From positions 1 through 9,001 of the forward strand of contig JBDSEG010000279.1 in the NCBI GenBank assembly GCA_039920165.1: a stretch of DNA of 9,001 nt, read 5' to 3'. The notes beneath the pieces are model-generated. The model was not told the origin of the DNA. It saw only the letters and a list, made by a program, of their open reading frames with translations, and searched no databases. The stretch comes from JBDSEG01 sp039920165 (GTDB taxonomy: Bacteria; Pseudomonadota; Gammaproteobacteria; Burkholderiales; Burkholderiaceae_C). Below, one piece after another: positions 6,859 to 9,001 of this stretch; within the stretch, counting starts at the first letter, position 1; every line of letters begins with the position of its first letter. The position numbers and the translations under genes are program-made.

Positions 6859-7528
6859 CGCTGCTGCGACGGGTCGGCCCGTCGGGCGCACGATGGGTGC
6901 GCGCCACGACCGTCTTGCCAGCGCGCGCCGGCACGTGGCGCGCCTCGCGTCGCGCCGGCGGCGCCTTGGAGGCCAGCACGCGCGGATCGTCGGCACCGAT
7001 CGCCCACACCTCGACATGCGCCAGCCCGGCGATCCCGAGCCAGCGCGCCGCGGCGCGGCTCAGGTCGATGATCCGGCCCCACTTGAACGGGCCGCGGTCG
7101 TTCACGCGCAGCACAACCTCGCGCTGGTTGCCGACATGTCGCACCAGCACATAGCTGCGCAGCGGCAGCGTCGGATGCGCAGCCGTCATCGCATGCATGT
7201 CGTAGCGCTCGCCGCTCGCCGTCTTGCGACCGTGAAACGGCGTGCCGTACCAGGAGGCGATGCCGACCTGCGGCAGCGGCTTCGGTTCGGCCGGCACGGC
7301 GGGTTCGCGCTCGTCGACCGGAGGCGCCGCCGGCTCGGTGTGCGAGATGGATGGCAGGGCCGAATCAGCGAACGGCGCCGGCAGGGATGCTGACGGTGTA
7401 TTCCCCGAAATCACCTGCGCCATGTCGAGCGACGGTGCGCGCGGTGCGACACCGCAGCCCGCCAGCACCAGCGCCGCCAGCGCTGCCCAGAGCGCGCTAC
7501 CGAACCCGAGTCGCGATGGGATAGCCAT
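6818..7528 (-). CDS. rlpA: RlpA-type septal ring lytic transglycosylase, SPOR-less lipoprotein
   Basis: RlpA cleaves denuded peptidoglycan glycans at the septum, from the outer membrane. The 236-residue product starts with a lipoprotein signal peptide and lipobox VLAGC (Cys25). A Pro/Ala-rich linker follows to about residue 87, then a double-psi beta-barrel domain (88-177) with GIASWYG (89-95), RKTASGERYDMHAMTAAHPTLP and RVNDRGPF. Glu107, His118 and Asp144 have the same spacing as the catalytic Glu/His/Asp of Pseudomonas RlpA. The usual C-terminal SPOR domain, which binds denuded septal glycans, is absent. Instead there is a basic Arg/Ala/Ser-rich tail (about 185-236) whose last codons lie antisense to the TPM gene. 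I chose ATG 7528 because it gives a normal signal peptide. ATG 7582 would add 18 residues, and neither start has a strong Shine-Dalgarno sequence. Confidence 0.92.
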   Translation of the reverse strand: MAIPSRLGFGSALWAALAALVLAGCGVAPRAPSLDMAQVISGNTPSASLPAPFADSALPSISHTEPAAPPVDEREPAVPAEPKPLPQVGIASWYGTPFHGRKTASGERYDMHAMTAAHPTLPLRSYVLVRHVGNQREVVLRVNDRGPFKWGRIIDLSRAAARWLGIAGLAHVEVWAIGADDPRVLASKAPPARREARHVPARAGKTVVARTHRAPDGPTRRSSVSASEGRRSARSG

Positions 7529-7624
7529 GGCGCGACCGTAGCCGCGCCCCGCCCGCAGAGGGTGTTTCAGCCTGTGAGCCATCCGCGACCCGCGACTTAA
7601 TGCCGTGCAATCGTTCCGGACGGG

Positions 7625-8644
7625 TCAGGTCGAGTGGAGCTGCGCCGCGACGGCGACCGGCTTCAGGCGCACCGCGCGCAGCACCCCGATCACCAGCAAG
7701 CCGATGCCCGCGCTCGTCGCGAAGCCAGGCCATTGCCCGCGCAGCAGATAGGCATAGGCCAGCGCCGACAGCGTCTCGAAAACGATCAGCTGACCGACGA
7801 GTGCGGTCGGCAGGCGCTGGCTCGCTTGGTTCCAGCACAACGTGCCGAGCCACGAGGCGAGCAGGCCCATCGCGAGCATCAGCACGACGAAGCGCAGCGG
7901 CTGCGGGCCGAGCGGCAGGTGCCAGCCGCCAACGTTCACGAGCATCGAGGTCGCGGGATCGGCGCGCAGCTCGATCCACCAGAAGACAGCGAAGCCGACG
8001 AGCGCCAGCGGCAGCGTGGCGATGCCTTGCGCGGTGGCCCAGGTGATCGGCGACCGGTCGGGATGCGCACGCAACCAGTCGGCATTGCGCAACGGATACC
8101 AGGTCCAGCACGCGACTGCGCCGATCGCGAGCAGCATGCCGACGGCCCGGTGCGCGTCGTCGGCGTCCGCCACCGGCGCATCGGCTTCGGCGTACCGGAC
8201 GAGGGCGATGCCGACCGCGATCGCGACCAGCGACGGCAGCAGCGCGCGCCATGGCAAGCGACCGTCACGACGCGCGTCGCGCCAGTTCGCACTCACCGCG
8301 ATTACGACCGGCAGCGTGCCGATGATCATGGTCGGCAACGGCGCGCCGGCGCGCTGAATCGCGCCGGCCAGGAAGAGGTAGTAGACGATGTTGCCGATCG
8401 CCGAGAGCTTGACGGCTTCGATCCAGTCGGCGCGAGTGAGCGCTGCGAGGCGGTTGCGCGACAAGCAGGCCAGCGGCAGCGCGACGAGGCCGAACGCGAG
8501 ATAGCGGCCGAACGACTGCAACGCCGCCGGATAGCCAGGCAACAGCACCGGCGCCACGAAGACCAACCCCCACATCAAACCAGCCGCCAGCGCGTACAGC
8601 GTGCCGGCGACGAGTTGCAGCGGGACGGCGCTATCCCTCGTCAA
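7625..8644 (-). CDS. DMT-superfamily (EamA) transporter
   Basis: The 339-residue product is an inner-membrane protein with about ten hydrophobic helices: near 11-33, 40-60, 76-96, 102-119, 132-150, 167-183, 201-224, 251-273, 281-300 and 307-325. Each five-helix half matches the EamA repeat pattern: GLMWGLVFV early in the first half, and LASWLGTLCWNQASQRLPTALVGQL in the second. EamA proteins export or import small metabolites such as amino acids; the substrate here cannot be told. The longest version begins at TTG 8644 (residues TRDSAVPLQLVAGTLYALAAG follow), preceded by a modest GGGAACGG. No ATG fits before the first helix, so the TTG is plausible but unproven. The gap to rlpA downstream is 96 nt. 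Upstream lies the 123-bp inverted repeat and then the HiPIP gene. Confidence 0.9.
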   Translation of the reverse strand: MTRDSAVPLQLVAGTLYALAAGLMWGLVFVAPVLLPGYPAALQSFGRYLAFGLVALPLACLSRNRLAALTRADWIEAVKLSAIGNIVYYLFLAGAIQRAGAPLPTMIIGTLPVVIAVSANWRDARRDGRLPWRALLPSLVAIAVGIALVRYAEADAPVADADDAHRAVGMLLAIGAVACWTWYPLRNADWLRAHPDRSPITWATAQGIATLPLALVGFAVFWWIELRADPATSMLVNVGGWHLPLGPQPLRFVVLMLAMGLLASWLGTLCWNQASQRLPTALVGQLIVFETLSALAYAYLLRGQWPGFATSAGIGLLVIGVLRAVRLKPVAVAAQLHST

Positions 8645-8669
8645 GCCGACCCGTTCCCAGCCGAGGTCA

Positions 8670-8792
8670 GAAGCTGTGAAAGCAACCGTCGCGAGCGGCC
8701 CGAGCCTGCGATGAGGAGCGGAGCTGTACGCGCAGTACAGCGAGCCCCGGAGTCGCTGGATCGGGTCGCGCAGCAGGTTTATTCACAGCTTC
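8670..8792. repeat. 123-bp imperfect inverted repeat (cruciform or MITE-like element)
   Basis: The ends are a perfect 11-bp inverted pair, GAAGCTGTGAA (8670-8680) and TTCACAGCTTC (8782-8792). The centre is a perfect 7-bp stem GCTGTAC/GTACAGC (8723-8729 and 8735-8741) with a 5-nt loop. Between these the two ~60-nt arms align imperfectly with small gaps (blocks AACC, CCCGA, GCGA and others), so the whole segment can fold back on itself. It fills most of the gap between the transporter start and the HiPIP stop, and its outer arm overlaps the HiPIP stop codon by 2 nt. There is no ORF inside. It could be a repeated extragenic or mini-transposable element, or a terminator/processing structure. Whether it recurs in the genome cannot be seen here. 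Confidence 0.65.
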
Positions 8793-9001
8793 AGGCCGGC
8801 TTTTTCACCCAGGCGCTGCACCAGCCCGGTCCGGCGACCTGCTTGGTGCCGAACAGGGCGCAGGGGCCCCAGGCATCGGCCGGCTTGCCCTGGAAAAGCT
8901 GGCAGTTGTTGCATTTCTGCGTGGCTTCGTGCTTGGGATACTTGGCCTTGTCGACCTTGGTCGAATCGTGCTTGTAGCCGAGTGCCACGGCCTGCGGGTC
9001 G
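8791..9001 (-). CDS. High-potential iron-sulfur protein (HiPIP), 5'-truncated by window edge
   Basis: The 69 codons present encode the mature C-terminal part of a HiPIP, a small periplasmic [4Fe-4S] electron carrier that cycles between the 3+ and 2+ cluster states. The visible frame begins DPQAVALGYKHDSTKVDKA, the usual mature-region motif with the conserved tyrosine near the cluster. It continues to the four cluster cysteines spaced CX2C-X13-C-X13-C (KCNNC, WGPC, GWC), and ends in WVKKPA. The real start and the expected Tat signal peptide are outside the window; the GTG at 8988 is internal. Typical partners are cytochrome bc1 and a reaction centre, oxidase or reductase, none of which is visible here. 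The stop codon overlaps the end of the 123-bp inverted repeat. Confidence 0.93.
   Translation of the reverse strand, partial: DPQAVALGYKHDSTKVDKAKYPKHEATQKCNNCQLFQGKPADAWGPCALFGTKQVAGPGWCSAWVKKPA

Noticed and set aside
6028..7017. 329-codon open frame on the minus strand
   Set aside because: It is the shadow of two TPM genes and out of frame with rlpA; its composition is low-complexity.
7634..8977. 447-codon open frame on the plus strand
   Set aside because: It is antisense to the DMT transporter, the inverted repeat and the HiPIP gene, with an Arg/Gln-rich translation lacking any recognisable motif.

Overview
The window is GC-rich chromosomal DNA from a proteobacterium, most likely a betaproteobacterium. 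The evidence is the strong G/C bias at third codon positions, the hemE-priA neighbourhood, an aerobic-type HemE, and a periplasmic high-potential iron-sulfur protein (HiPIP). The taxonomic call is inference from gene content and protein similarity; no database was searched. Nine protein genes are confidently recognised, a tenth small one is tentative, and two genes run off the edges. I see no tRNA, rRNA, CRISPR array, transposase or phage gene.

Layout. Positions 1-1378 (minus) hold the N-terminal 459 codons of priA, the replication-restart helicase; its C-terminus lies outside the window. Positions 1379-1734 are a relatively AT-rich intergenic stretch with three DnaA-box-like sequences in one orientation, short GAGTC repeats, a GNRA-loop hairpin and a 14-bp palindrome. 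hemE (minus, 1735-2826) is divergent from cysK (plus, 2903-3823). cysK converges on a MOSC-domain gene (minus, 3968-4510), with a strong hairpin between the two. The MOSC start overlaps the stop of a 52-codon ORF (minus, 4503-4661) that looks like an internally shortened DUF4326 protein.

Positions 4773-6858 (plus) form a compact three-gene set: a LemA-family lipoprotein, a secreted and membrane-anchored TPM-domain protein with a glycine-rich tail, and a second TPM-domain protein without a signal peptide. The 3' end of this set overlaps by 41 nt the 3' end of rlpA (minus, 6818-7528), a lipoprotein lytic transglycosylase that here has no SPOR domain. Upstream of rlpA on the same strand are a ten-helix DMT/EamA transporter (7625-8644) and the 3' part of a HiPIP gene (8791-9001). 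A 123-bp imperfect inverted repeat fills the gap between the last two.

How the genes work together. Most are housekeeping genes: replication restart, haem synthesis, cysteine synthesis, envelope maintenance and electron transfer. The real functional unit is probably lemA-TPM-TPM, a recurring cell-envelope cluster of poorly known role. The items most worth a second look are the DnaA-box-bearing hemE-priA gap, the miniature DUF4326 ORF coupled to MOSC, and the 123-bp cruciform-like element at the HiPIP stop codon. I did not find a clearly new defence or mobile system.
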